NCBI GenBank assembly: GCA_963842505.1
Contig: CAWJGZ010000004.1
Location: 682,001 to 746,000, forward strand
Length of the DNA stretch: 64,000 bases
Reading direction: 5' to 3'
Origin: PALSA-129 sp963842505
GTDB lineage: Bacteria; Acidobacteriota; Terriglobia; Bryobacterales; Bryobacteraceae
Position numbers and translations under genes: made by a program. Within the stretch, counting starts at the first letter, position 1; every line of letters starts with the position of its first letter. The notes beneath the pieces were generated by a model. It saw only the letters and a list, made by a program, of their open reading frames with translations. It had not been told where the DNA came from and made no database searches. Shown in pieces: positions 8,507-16,042 of this stretch.

Positions 8507-11244
8507 TATACGCCGGCTTTTTTGAAATCGCCGGCCTTGACGTAAATCAATCCGGCCGCGCTGATGGCTTTGCCAAGCGCCGCCGACACCTGGTCCAGCG
8601 TCAGGGCGGCGACTTTGTTTTCCAAATCCTGGTCGAACTGCATGGTCCGCCCCCAGCGCGCCCGCGATGCCAACAGCCGGGTAAGCGATCCGTCCTGCGA
8701 ACGGCCCACGATTTCTTCCTCGGCCCACGCCTTCTTGGCCGCCGCCAGTTCATCCGACGTGAAGCCGCCCTTGATGGTGAGAGCCAGTTCGTCCATGAAG
8801 CTGGCTTCCACCTTGGGCGCATTCTCCGGATTGCTGATGGCGAAGGCGAAGAAGGTGGCGCCATCGTCCTTGGTGGGCACATTGATCTGCGACGCCACTC
8901 CGTAGCTCAGACCTTCCTTGTGGCGGATGCGCGTCACCAGGCGGGCCGAGAACGTCCCGCCCAGTATGTAGTTGGCCATCATCGTCGCGGGATAATCCGG
9001 GTCCTCATCGGACATCTTGAACATCTGCCCGGCCACCGAAAGCGCATTCTGCTTGTCGGGAGTTTCTATCTTGACGTTGGCGGGTTCGATCTTCCGGTAG
9101 GGCGAAAGGACTCGAGCATACGGAGCCGCGGCTTTCCAGGTCCCGAAGAGATCCTCGCCGAGTTTCTGAATTCCGTCCTTGTCGAACTGGCCCACCACGG
9201 TGAACTCGCCCTCGGATGGCCCGTAGAACTGCTGGTAAAACTTCTTGGCCTCGTCGAGCGTCACCTTCTTCAGGTCTTCAATCTGCTCGTCCACGGTTCC
9301 CACGTAGCGCACGTCGCCGCGCGGGTAGATGCTGTTGATGCGCCGCTGCAATCCTTGGACCGCCAGCACTTGCGGCTCGCTGCGGCCTTCCTCGATACTG
9401 GCGATCAACTGTTGCCGCACCTGCTCGAACTCGGCTTCCGGGAACGACGGTTCGCGCAGGATCTCGGCCGCCAGTTTGAGCGCGCCCGGCAGGTTGGCTT
9501 CTACGGTCTGAATATCCGCCGACGCGTTGTTGATGCCGCCCGACACGTGGATCTGCGCTTTCAGCTTGTCCATTTCATCCTGGATCTGCTGCCGCGACTT
9601 GTTCCTGGTGCCGCGCATCAGAACCGCGCCGACGAGTTGCGCCGCGGCCTGTTTGCCGAACAGCGATTTCTCGTCGCCGAACCGCACTACCAGGCTGGCC
9701 ACCACCGTGCCGCCCCGGTTCTTCTTGGGCAGCAGCGTGACCTTCAGGCCGTTGGCCATTTTGCCGCGCGTCACGCGGCTATCGATGCTGGCATTGGAAG
9801 GGTCGAAAACTTCGCCCTGCACCACGGCCTCGCCGCCCTTGAAGTCCTTGAAGGTCGCAGCCAGTTCCGGCGTGGCTGGAATTTCGGAGCGATCCGGCGC
9901 CTTGGTGGGAACAAACTCACCCAGCGTGCGGTTGGATTCCTTCAGATAGGCCTTGGCCACGCGCAGGACATCTTCAGGCGTGATCTGCCTGATGCGGTCC
10001 CGCTCCAGGAACATCATGCGCCAATCGCCCTGCGCCGCGTATTCGGTAAGCATCAGCGCCACATACTGCGAATTGGCCATGGCCAGTTCGATGTTCTTCA
10101 GGAGCCGCGTCTTCACGCGGTCCACTTCTTCCTTGGAAGGCGGTTCCTTGACGAACCCTTCGACGGTGTCGAGCAGGATTTTGCGCGCCTCGTCGATGGA
10201 TTGGCCGGGCTGCAATTGCACGGTAGCCATCAGGAAGCCCGGGTCGTGCTGTTCGGCTGAGCCCATGTTCGCCTGCACGGCCTTCTTGTTATCGACCAGG
10301 GCCTTGTAGAGCCTTCCCGACGGAGTGTCGCCCAGCACGCCGGCCAGCACCTGCACGGCTGCGTCATCCGGGTGAGTGGCCGCCGGCGTATGGTACAACG
10401 CCATGATGTACTGCGTGTCGCCCACGCGGCGCAGCGTCACGGAACGCTCTCCGTCCTGCACCGGCTCCACAGTGTAAGGCGCTTCCAGCTTGCGTTCCGG
10501 CCGCGGGATCTTGCCGAAATCTTCGACGATCCAGGCGAGGGCCTTGGCTTCGTCGAACTTCCCGGCCACCAGCAGCAGCGCGTTGTCCGGCTGATAGTAT
10601 TTCTTGTAGAAAGCCGCCAGATTTTCGATCGGCACCTTTTCGATGTCGGACTTGCTCCCGATCACCGGATGCCCGTAGGCGTGCCAGATATAGGCGCTTT
10701 CGATCACCCGCTCGGACAGAATGTTGCCCGGGTCGTTCTCACCCATCTCGAATTCGTTGCGCACCACCGTCATTTCCTTGTCCAGCAGCGGCTTCTCGAT
10801 GCGCGTGTTGATCATCCGGTCGGCTTCCAGTTCCAGCGCCCACTTCAAATTCTCATCGGTGGCGTTGAGCGTCTCGAAGTAGTTGGTGCGGTCGTAGTCG
10901 GTGGTGCCGTTCATCTGCGCGCCATGGTCGGTCAGCTCTTTCTTGATGTTTTCGCGCGTCTTGGTCTGGATGAAATTCATGTGCTCCAGAAGGTGCGCCA
11001 TGCCGGTTTCGCCATACCCTTCGAAGCGCGATCCCACCAGGTAGGTGATGTTGACGGTTACCTTGGGCTGCGAGGCATCCGGGAACAAAAGGAAGTGCAA
11101 GCCGTTCGGCAGGGAGTATTCGGCCAGCCCTTCCACCCTGGTGACCAGTTGAACGCCTTGCGGCAAGGATTGCGAGTAAGCCGCGGCTGCCAATAGCAGC
11201 AGGGCAATCAAACCTGTAGATTTAAATCGAGCGTGACGAAACAT
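8500..11244 (-). CDS. Exported M16 (pitrilysin-type) zinc metallopeptidase, tandem-domain form
   Basis: 914 residues with a signal peptide (hydrophobic GLIALLLLAAAAYS at ~11-24). The N-terminal M16 half has the inverted zinc motif HLLEH (84-88, where H84, E87 and H88 give ligands and general base), followed by a conserved ELEADRM/RNEFEMGENDP region supplying the third ligand. The C-terminal half is the inactive M16 partner (YILGGTFSARLVTRIRHKEG is the typical second-half motif, shortened to ILGGTFSARL and RHKEGLSYG). Such ~900-residue two-half proteins form a closed chamber and degrade peptides in the periplasm. Upstream lies the erpA terminator, so it is likely its own transcription unit. 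The 3' end overlaps the convergent dimethylargininase-like gene by 7 bp. Confidence 0.9.
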   Translation of the reverse strand: MFRHARFKSTGLIALLLLAAAAYSQSLPQGVQLVTRVEGLAEYSLPNGLHFLLFPDASQPKVTVNITYLVGSRFEGYGETGMAHLLEHMNFIQTKTRENIKKELTDHGAQMNGTTDYDRTNYFETLNATDENLKWALELEADRMINTRIEKPLLDKEMTVVRNEFEMGENDPGNILSERVIESAYIWHAYGHPVIGSKSDIEKVPIENLAAFYKKYYQPDNALLLVAGKFDEAKALAWIVEDFGKIPRPERKLEAPYTVEPVQDGERSVTLRRVGDTQYIMALYHTPAATHPDDAAVQVLAGVLGDTPSGRLYKALVDNKKAVQANMGSAEQHDPGFLMATVQLQPGQSIDEARKILLDTVEGFVKEPPSKEEVDRVKTRLLKNIELAMANSQYVALMLTEYAAQGDWRMMFLERDRIRQITPEDVLRVAKAYLKESNRTLGEFVPTKAPDRSEIPATPELAATFKDFKGGEAVVQGEVFDPSNASIDSRVTRGKMANGLKVTLLPKKNRGGTVVASLVVRFGDEKSLFGKQAAAQLVGAVLMRGTRNKSRQQIQDEMDKLKAQIHVSGGINNASADIQTVEANLPGALKLAAEILREPSFPEAEFEQVRQQLIASIEEGRSEPQVLAVQGLQRRINSIYPRGDVRYVGTVDEQIEDLKKVTLDEAKKFYQQFYGPSEGEFTVVGQFDKDGIQKLGEDLFGTWKAAAPYARVLSPYRKIEPANVKIETPDKQNALSVAGQMFKMSDEDPDYPATMMANYILGGTFSARLVTRIRHKEGLSYGVASQINVPTKDDGATFFAFAISNPENAPKVEASFMDELALTIKGGFTSDELAAAKKAWAEEEIVGRSQDGSLTRLLASRARWGRTMQFDQDLENKVAALTLDQVSAALGKAISAAGLIYVKAGDFKKAGVYQ

Positions 11245-11332
11245 AAGAAACCTCTCAGTCAGTTTGCCGGATTATAACAGGACGAAGGAGCAGGCAGGAG
11301 GTCACGACAGAGCCGGCGCCGCGCCCAAAACG

Positions 11333-11367
11333 AAAAGGGCGCATCCCCCGCTGGTGGGGAAGCGCCC
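11333..11367 (-). terminator. Rho-independent terminator of the erpA-like gene
   Basis: On the minus strand, just 3' of the gene at 11393, GGGCGC (11367-11362) pairs with GCGCCC (11342-11337). An inner CCCC/GGGG stem extends the hairpin, and a TTTT tract (11336-11333) follows. A GC stem plus U-tract is the classic intrinsic terminator and insulates the M16 gene downstream. Confidence 0.7.
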
Positions 11368-11392
11368 GGAAACTCACCGGTCCGCGGTTGGC

Positions 11393-11716
11393 TTAAACCT
11401 GGAAGGAGCTGCCGCAGCCGCACGTGGACTTCACCTGGGGGTTGTTGAACTTGAAGCCGGAACCCTCCAGGGTTTCCACGAAGTCAACTTCCGCGCCGTC
11501 CAGGTAAAGCAGGCTTGCCTGGTCGATGAAGACCTTTAAGTCGCCGAAGTTGTATGTCTTATCCAGCATATTCGGGGTGTTTTCGAAGGCCATGGAATAG
11601 CTGAACCCGGAACAGCCGCCGCCCACGACCGCGATGCGCAGTCCTGCCGGGGCCGGTTCCTGCGATGACATGATCTCCCTGACCTTACTGACCGCTTTTT
11701 CCGTCATTTGCACCAT
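11393..11716 (-). CDS. erpA: A-type iron-sulfur cluster carrier (ErpA/IscA/HesB family)
   Basis: 107 residues from ATG at 11716 (MVQMTEKAVSKV). The frame opens 14 codons earlier at 11758, but the extra residues do not fit the family. The three cluster-ligand cysteines are visible: GGGCSGFSY in the middle and CGCGSSF at the C-terminus, with the family's YLDGAEVDF and FKFNNPQ strands between. The protein transfers assembled [2Fe-2S]/[4Fe-4S] clusters to client enzymes in the cytoplasm. No isc or suf genes lie beside it, so it is a stand-alone carrier; ErpA rather than IscA is a guess from that context. Followed by a good intrinsic terminator. Confidence 0.88.
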   Translation of the reverse strand: MVQMTEKAVSKVREIMSSQEPAPAGLRIAVVGGGCSGFSYSMAFENTPNMLDKTYNFGDLKVFIDQASLLYLDGAEVDFVETLEGSGFKFNNPQVKSTCGCGSSFQV

Positions 11717-11942
11717 GCGTCTTAAACTCCTCAAAACCAAGTCTGTGCTCGATCCCATTATACAAACAGGACCGAATAACTCTACAGCCAGTCAGTTGGA
11801 TGCCCCGGGCGGCCTGCCGGTCGCGAAAAAACCGATTTGAACGGCGGAGGTGCCTTCCGGGCTGCCTTCTGGCAGAATGGTAAACGAAAGACAGAGCAGG
11901 TGGCTGAAACCCGGACTCGGCGGGGGACGTCCCAAACGGTGT

Positions 11943-12608
11943 ATGGCAACACTGACTGGGGCTCTCACGCTCCCGGGGTTCGGTAGCGAAGTTGCGGCGA
12001 AATTCAGAGTGGACTACCAGAACACCTCGGAAGGCGCCTTGGTCGCGAGAGCCCAGGCGGGCGACGAAGCTGCATTCCGCGAAATCGTGGAACACTATCA
12101 ATCCAAGGTATTTGCCATAATCCACGGCATCGTCCGCCAGCGCAACGACGTGGAAGATATTGCACAGCAAGTGTTTGCGAAGGTCTTCCTGTCTCTGCGC
12201 AGCTTCGATTTCCGCAGTTCCCTGATCACCTGGATCTATAAAATCACGGTTAACGAGTGCTTCGATTACCTCCGCAAGCGGAAAGTGCGCAAGCTGGTTT
12301 ACGAAAGCGACCTCAGTGAGGACGAGGTCCGGCGCGTGGAAAACACCGAGCCGACGATCAACCGCCAAGTTTCCGCGGATACCGATCTGGCGCGCCGCGA
12401 TTACGTTGAAAAGCTCCTGAGCCGGGTTTCGGAAGAGGATCGTATACTATTGATTTTAAAAGAAGTTGAGGGCTTTTCCGTAGAGGAACTGGCGGAAAAG
12501 ACGGGGATGAACGAGAACACCATCAAGGTAAAGTTGTTTCGGGCGCGGCAACGGCTGGTGAAAGCGTCCCAGCGGCTGGATCGCGCTCCCGGTTTTGTGG
12601 CCGGATGA
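11943..12608 (+). CDS. ECF-family RNA polymerase sigma factor
   Basis: About 221 residues. Region 2 is visible in AAFREIVEHYQSKVFAII and the DVEDIAQQVFAKVFLSL promoter -10 helix. Region 4 is RILLILKEVEGFSVEELAE followed by the HTH segment NENTIKVKLFRARQRL. There is no sigma-1.1 or sigma-3 domain, which is diagnostic of ECF (group 4) factors. The frame is open back to GTG 11850 and ATG 11877; I prefer ATG 11943 because residues before it have no family resemblance. An anti-sigma gene follows 121 bp downstream, so activity is probably controlled by membrane sequestration. A strong hairpin at the stop codon separates the two genes. Confidence 0.88.
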   Translation: MATLTGALTLPGFGSEVAAKFRVDYQNTSEGALVARAQAGDEAAFREIVEHYQSKVFAIIHGIVRQRNDVEDIAQQVFAKVFLSLRSFDFRSSLITWIYKITVNECFDYLRKRKVRKLVYESDLSEDEVRRVENTEPTINRQVSADTDLARRDYVEKLLSRVSEEDRILLILKEVEGFSVEELAEKTGMNENTIKVKLFRARQRLVKASQRLDRAPGFVAG

Positions 12609-12637
12609 CACGGGCGCCGGCCGGGTTTGCCCGTGTC
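12607..12637 (+). terminator. Hairpin at the stop of the ECF sigma gene
   Basis: GACACGGGC (12607-12615) and GCCCGTGTC (12629-12637) form a perfect 9-bp stem with a 13-nt loop, starting inside the sigma stop codon. No U-tract follows, so it may attenuate or pause rather than fully terminate before the anti-sigma gene. Confidence 0.5.
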
Positions 12638-12729
12638 CGACTGAATTTGTGGTTCCCAAAGCGGGCGTCAGACTCGCAACGGGAAGGTTTCTGGTGTGGT
12701 GGTAATTGCAGTATTAAGGGAAGAAGCTT

Positions 12730-13191
12730 ATGCACGCTGTAATGATGGAAAATCTTGAGGAGTTCCTTTCCGGATCGCTCGGTCCGGCGGCTCTTCGGGA
12801 AGTCGAGACGCACCTGGCAACCTGTTCCGCTTGCCGGGAAGAGATCCGCGCCATGCAGGATCTATCCGGGATGTTGGTTTCGCTGCGGGCGGACGACGTT
12901 ATCGAGCCCGCTCCGGGGTTCTACTCCCGCGTGGTCGAGCAGGTGAACCGAAGCAAGCCCGCACCCTGGTTTGCGGGACTGTTGGGTCTCGACATGGTCT
13001 TCGGCCGCCGATTGGTGTTCGCATCGCTGGTTTTGATGGCGGTGATGGGCAGCTACCTGGTGACCCACGAGGCCGGCGTTCAGGTTGGCCCCTCGCCGGA
13101 AGCCATCCTGGCGCAGCAAAACGCGCCGGCGTTTGAAACGGCGCGCGCCGAAGACAACATGCTGGTAACCTTGACGGCCTATGAGCAGTAA
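12730..13191 (+). CDS. Zinc-finger anti-sigma factor (zf-HC2), single-pass membrane protein
   Basis: 153 residues. An N-terminal anti-sigma zinc-binding motif ETHLATCSACREE supplies His28, Cys32 and Cys35, as in ZAS-domain anti-sigmas. A membrane segment follows at ~96-114 (LVFASLVLMAVMGSYLV), then a short extracytoplasmic tail. This topology sequesters the ECF sigma encoded just upstream until an envelope signal releases it. AAGGGAAG lies 5 nt before ATG 12730. The downstream Spy-like gene starts inside its last codons (11-bp overlap), so they are translationally coupled. The signal sensed is unknown. Confidence 0.85.
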   Translation: MHAVMMENLEEFLSGSLGPAALREVETHLATCSACREEIRAMQDLSGMLVSLRADDVIEPAPGFYSRVVEQVNRSKPAPWFAGLLGLDMVFGRRLVFASLVLMAVMGSYLVTHEAGVQVGPSPEAILAQQNAPAFETARAEDNMLVTLTAYEQ

Positions 13192-13558
13192 TCCCGGCAT
13201 TCTCGAGCGGCCGGCCTTCGGACGGGCGTGGAACCCCCGGCTCTTGGCTGGTGTTAGCCTGGCGCTGGTGTTCCTGTGCGGCGCCCTGGCTGGCGCCCTC
13301 ATCATGGATTTCGGCGTTCATAACCGCCTGCGCCCGCCCACTTTTGAAACTGTGCAAGGCCAGGCCTTTTACTTTGACCGCCTGCAAAAAGAACTCGATC
13401 TCACGCCGGCGCAATCGGAGCAGGTCAAGTCCATCCTCAACGATTTCTGGCAGTATTACCGCACGGTGCTGAGCGAAGGCCGCGGCCGCATCGAGCAAGT
13501 GCTCACTCCGGAACAGCGCCAGAAATTCGCCCGCCTGCTGCAGGAACAAAAGCGTTAA
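13181..13558 (+). CDS. Membrane-anchored Spy/CpxP-like periplasmic protein
   Basis: 125 residues: a short cytoplasmic N-terminus, one membrane helix (LLAGVSLALVFLCGALAGALI, about residues 21-41), then a helical periplasmic domain with two LTxxQ-type motifs, LDLTPAQSEQVKSIL and VLTPEQRQKF. These are the signature of the Spy/CpxP/metal-resistance sensor fold. Such proteins act as ATP-independent chaperones or stress sensors. It forms a three-gene unit with the sigma and anti-sigma genes and may tune the anti-sigma response, as CpxP does for CpxA (inference). A hairpin terminator follows. Confidence 0.75.
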   Translation: MSSNPGILERPAFGRAWNPRLLAGVSLALVFLCGALAGALIMDFGVHNRLRPPTFETVQGQAFYFDRLQKELDLTPAQSEQVKSILNDFWQYYRTVLSEGRGRIEQVLTPEQRQKFARLLQEQKR

Positions 13559-13566
13559 CCCCGCCG

Positions 13567-13584
13567 GGTACCGGTCCCGGTACC
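13567..13584 (+). terminator. Hairpin terminator after the Spy-like gene
   Basis: GGTACCGG (13567-13574) and CCGGTACC (13577-13584) form an 8-bp perfect stem with a 2-nt spacer, 9 bp after the stop at 13558. No T-tract follows, so its strength is uncertain. As a long palindrome it would act equally on both strands. Confidence 0.45.
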
Positions 13585-13642
13585 TTGCCACGCCGCCGAG
13601 AGGTTGACACAGCTGCCTGCCGCGAGGACAATCATATGAGTC

Positions 13643-14197
13643 ATGTTGCATCATTTTCATCACACTCTTGCCCTGGCGGCTCTCACCTGCATGCTTACCG
13701 GCTGCACGCCCAGAGCGCCTAAGGTTCTGACTTACGAAATGGGACAGCGGGTGAGTGTCGGGCACTTGGTTTACACGGTCTTCGAGACCCAATGGCTCAC
13801 GAGGCTTGGCAGCGGCGCCGATGTGCGTATCCCCGAGCACCGCTTCTTCGTAGTTCGCTTGAGCGCGGTCAACGGCGGCAGCGAGCAGATGACGATTCCC
13901 AACCTGACCATCGAAGACGACCAGGGCAACTCCTACGATGAGCTCTCGAACGGCGAAGGTGTAATCCAGTGGATCGGCTATTTGCGCCAGGCCAAGCCGG
14001 CCGAATCCCTGGATGGCAATATCGTTTTCGACGTGGCGCCGCGCCATTACAAACTGCGCGTCCTGGATGAGAACGGCGACCACGCGGCGCTGGTCGATAT
14101 TCCGCTAAATTTCAACGCCGAGTCGCCCGAAGCGCCCCTGCCCGTCCCGTCCAAGCAGGACGCCACTTCGCCCCTGACCTCACCGGCAAAGAAGTGA
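13643..14197 (+). CDS. Lipoprotein with DUF4352/telokin-like domain
   Basis: 184 residues. The signal peptide ends in the lipobox LTGC with Cys21 as lipidation site, so it is anchored in a membrane facing the periplasm. The rest resembles the immunoglobulin-like DUF4352 fold: GHLVYTVFETQW, then RFFVVRLSAVNGGSEQM, then LTIEDDQGNSYDE and a late FDVAPRHYKLRV strand. The function of this domain is unknown; it occurs on many exported lipoproteins. The C-terminus is a proline-rich tail. The IS110 element lies immediately downstream, starting about 30-45 bp after the stop without disrupting the gene. Confidence 0.7.
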   Translation: MLHHFHHTLALAALTCMLTGCTPRAPKVLTYEMGQRVSVGHLVYTVFETQWLTRLGSGADVRIPEHRFFVVRLSAVNGGSEQMTIPNLTIEDDQGNSYDELSNGEGVIQWIGYLRQAKPAESLDGNIVFDVAPRHYKLRVLDENGDHAALVDIPLNFNAESPEAPLPVPSKQDATSPLTSPAKK

Positions 14198-14227
14198 GAA
14201 TTCGCGCCTGAGCAAGAGGCGGACATT

Positions 14228-14238
14228 GGCACTAGCCC
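14228..14238. repeat. Left copy of 11-bp direct repeat flanking the IS element
   Basis: GGCACTAGCCC is repeated exactly at 15842-15852 on the other side of the IS element. It is either a target duplication or a target-like sequence carried at one end of the element. Confidence 0.7.
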
Positions 14239-14240
14239 CA

Positions 14241-14575
14241 ATACTGTTCAGTTAAGTGGGACATCCATGATAAGGGCTTGTCAAGTGCAAACAGAACTTT
14301 CCCTGCACTTGGAAGAGAATCCTGAAGCACCACAGTCCATCCTGCGAATTGCCCGGCGATCTTCGGTTGGCGATCCGTTGCGAGTTGGGCCAACGCAGCA
14401 GCGTGACCAGACATCCATTTGCGGGAACAGCTCGGGGCCGTCCTCGATGATTGAGTTTGGGTGAACCGGCCGGCCCAGAAACAGACCCTAGGCCACATGG
14501 GGAGGGAAGCCCTCCTTGGTGCAGTCCCACTTACGCCGGGAACGGCCGGTGGATCGCTGACCCATGGTGGTTTTC
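14241..14575 (-). other. 335-bp non-coding end of the IS element, candidate guide-RNA region
   Basis: This stretch lies downstream of the transposase stop and has no convincing gene. Two inverted copies of a short sequence frame most of it: TTAAGTGGGAC near 14252-14262 and GTCCCACTTAC near 14524-14534. Long structured downstream ends are where IS1111-subgroup elements encode their bridge RNA; that assignment is inference from family knowledge. Open frames here are artefacts of high GC. Confidence 0.4.
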
Positions 14576-15628
14576 TTAAGCCGCCTTCTCGACCTCCACT
14601 TTGGCCCCCGATGGAGCGTGGGGCTGGAACGGCTGGCCGGACTTGTCGACCGCCAACAGATACGCCACCAGCTTCCGCGCCACCGCCAGGGTGGCCCGGT
14701 TGCGATTCCCGCGCTCCACTTCCCGCGCGTGTACCGCCGCCAATTGCGGGTTCCACCGCGGCGCCACCTTCGCCGCTTCGACCAGCACCGTCTGCAGATG
14801 CGCGTTGCGCTGTTTCGAGATCGGTGCCCGCTGCTGGTGGTCGGCCGAGGCCACCTGTGCCGAGGTCAGCCCGCAGTAGCTCACCGCCTTCGCCACCGAG
14901 GAGAAGCGGTGCGGGTTGCCCACTTCCAGAATCCACGTCAGCGCCGTCACCGGCCCCACCCCGCGAATGCTGCCCAGCATCCTCACCCGCTTGCTCAGCA
15001 GTGGATCTTTTTGCAGCCTGGCCAGTAACTGCCGCTGCGTGGCTTCGAACATCTCCATCGCCCCGCGGCTCAGCCGCAGCAGCTCCTTCACCGATTCCGG
15101 CACCTCTTCCAGGCGGTCCAGCAGTTCCGTGAAGTAGGACTTGCCGTGCAGCCGCTGCTTGTTGTACTCCGCTCCCGTTTCCATCAGCAGGCCGCTCATC
15201 TTGTTCTGCAGGCGCACCGACTGCGCCACCACCAGGTTGCGGTAGCGCAGCAACCGCCGCAACTCGCGGATTTCCACCGGCGCCACGTAGCACGCCGGCA
15301 GTAAGTTGCACCGCACCAGGTCGGCGATCTTCCGCGCGTCCAGCCGGTCGTTCTTCTTCTTGGAGGCGCCGATGGCCTTCATCATCGCCGGGTGTCCCAT
15401 CTGCAGCTCCGCCGCAAAGGGCTTCCACGTGTCGTAGATCCAGCCGCTGAACAGCGTCGCTTCCATCGCGCCCTGCCACGGCTCCTGGCGTCGCTGGGCC
15501 CACTGGCGCAGCGTGTCGTGCGTGGCTCGCAACTTGCCCTCCTCGACAATCTGCCCGTCGGAGGTCTTCACGCAGTAGCTGATGGTTTTCTTGTGGACAT
15601 CGAATCCGATATAGTGGTTGACGTTCAT
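14576..15628 (-). CDS. IS110-family DEDD transposase
   Basis: 350 residues from ATG at 15628 (MNVNHYIGFDVHKK); the frame stays open 18 codons further upstream. The RuvC-like N-terminal domain shows the catalytic acids D10 (GFDVHK), E56 (GAMEATL), D94 and D97 (KNDRLDARK), the DEDD set of the family. A coiled region follows. The C-terminal Transposase_20 domain begins SIRGVGPVTALTWILEVG (~220-237) and contains Ser261 in TSAQVASAD, a candidate for the serine required in this domain, then ISKQRNAHLQTVLVEAA. Length and motif order are complete, so the enzyme appears intact. It would recombine donor and target under direction of an element-encoded RNA, as known for IS110-type recombinases. Confidence 0.93.
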   Translation of the reverse strand: MNVNHYIGFDVHKKTISYCVKTSDGQIVEEGKLRATHDTLRQWAQRRQEPWQGAMEATLFSGWIYDTWKPFAAELQMGHPAMMKAIGASKKKNDRLDARKIADLVRCNLLPACYVAPVEIRELRRLLRYRNLVVAQSVRLQNKMSGLLMETGAEYNKQRLHGKSYFTELLDRLEEVPESVKELLRLSRGAMEMFEATQRQLLARLQKDPLLSKRVRMLGSIRGVGPVTALTWILEVGNPHRFSSVAKAVSYCGLTSAQVASADHQQRAPISKQRNAHLQTVLVEAAKVAPRWNPQLAAVHAREVERGNRNRATLAVARKLVAYLLAVDKSGQPFQPHAPSGAKVEVEKAA

Positions 15629-15841
15629 GGGGTTCTCCTGTTTGAGGTTTCCGAGCCGGCTGTTCCGAGCCGGTCTCGGCATTGTACCCTTCAGGAGAAC
15701 CCTTCGCCATCGCAGCCCTTATACATTCAAACAGGCCATCGCCTTTCGTGGCCTGTCATGCTTAGCTGAAGAGGGCGCTTGACAGACGACTGAAACCGAT
15801 CGTCTGTCCCACCCCCGACGCCGGCTTAAGTGAACAGCATA

Positions 15842-15852
15842 GGCACTAGCCC
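15842..15852. repeat. Right copy of 11-bp direct repeat flanking the IS element
   Basis: Exact copy of GGCACTAGCCC at 14228-14238. Its last 7 bases (CTAGCCC) are also the first bases of the inverted-repeat element at 15846-16030. Confidence 0.7.
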
Positions 15853-16030
15853 GCATTTCTCACCAGCTTTCTGCTGCGGCGCGTGATCAGGCCGCGTCTA
15901 CTTCGTTGCGCTTGCTCAGCGTGCTCGACATACTGTTCAAATGTACCTGCGCGCGCTGAGCGGCGCACGCCTCGTATCCACAGCCTTCTGACGCGCCTCG
16001 CGACGAAACCTGGTGAGAAAAGCGGGCTAG
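15846..16030. repeat. 185-bp inverted-repeat element (MITE/REP-like), non-coding
   Basis: Left arm 15846-15866 (CTAGCCCGCATTTCTCACC...) and right arm 16010-16030 are inverted copies matching at 20 of 21 positions; similarity continues a few bases inward. The interior has no gene and contains further short GC-rich inverted pairs. It sits between the IS element and the TPR gene, 12 bp before that gene's ATG, so it must also contain or replace that gene's promoter. GCTAGAAT at its right edge could serve as a -10 element (inference). Confidence 0.65.
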
Positions 16031-16042
16031 AATCGAAGTAGT

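Larger units (their letters stand above)
14241..15840 (-). mobile_element. IS110-family insertion sequence (possibly IS1111 subgroup), ~1.6 kb
   Basis: The element is bounded by imperfect inverted ends: ATACTGTTCAGTTAAG at 14241-14256 matches the reverse complement of 15825-15840 at 14 of 16 positions. It carries one DEDD transposase on the minus strand. Flanks hold the exact 11-bp direct repeat GGCACTAGCCC (2 bp outside the left end, 1 bp outside the right). Non-coding ends are long: 335 bp beyond the transposase stop and 212 bp before its start. The latter contains a 9-bp perfect hairpin (15781-15808). Inverted terminal sequences are unusual for IS110 proper but typical of the IS1111 subgroup. 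In IS110-type elements a bridge (seeker) RNA is encoded in a non-coding end; either end here could hold it. Confidence 0.75.

Noticed and set aside
8383..10260. 625-residue open frame on the plus strand
   Set aside because: It lies opposite the M16 peptidase, whose zinc motif and domain order are clear. Long antisense frames are expected in high-GC DNA.
14232..15710. 492-residue minus-strand frame overlapping the transposase
   Set aside because: It has G/A/R-rich nonsense composition and covers both the IS end and the transposase in another frame; the 350-residue DEDD transposase explains the locus.
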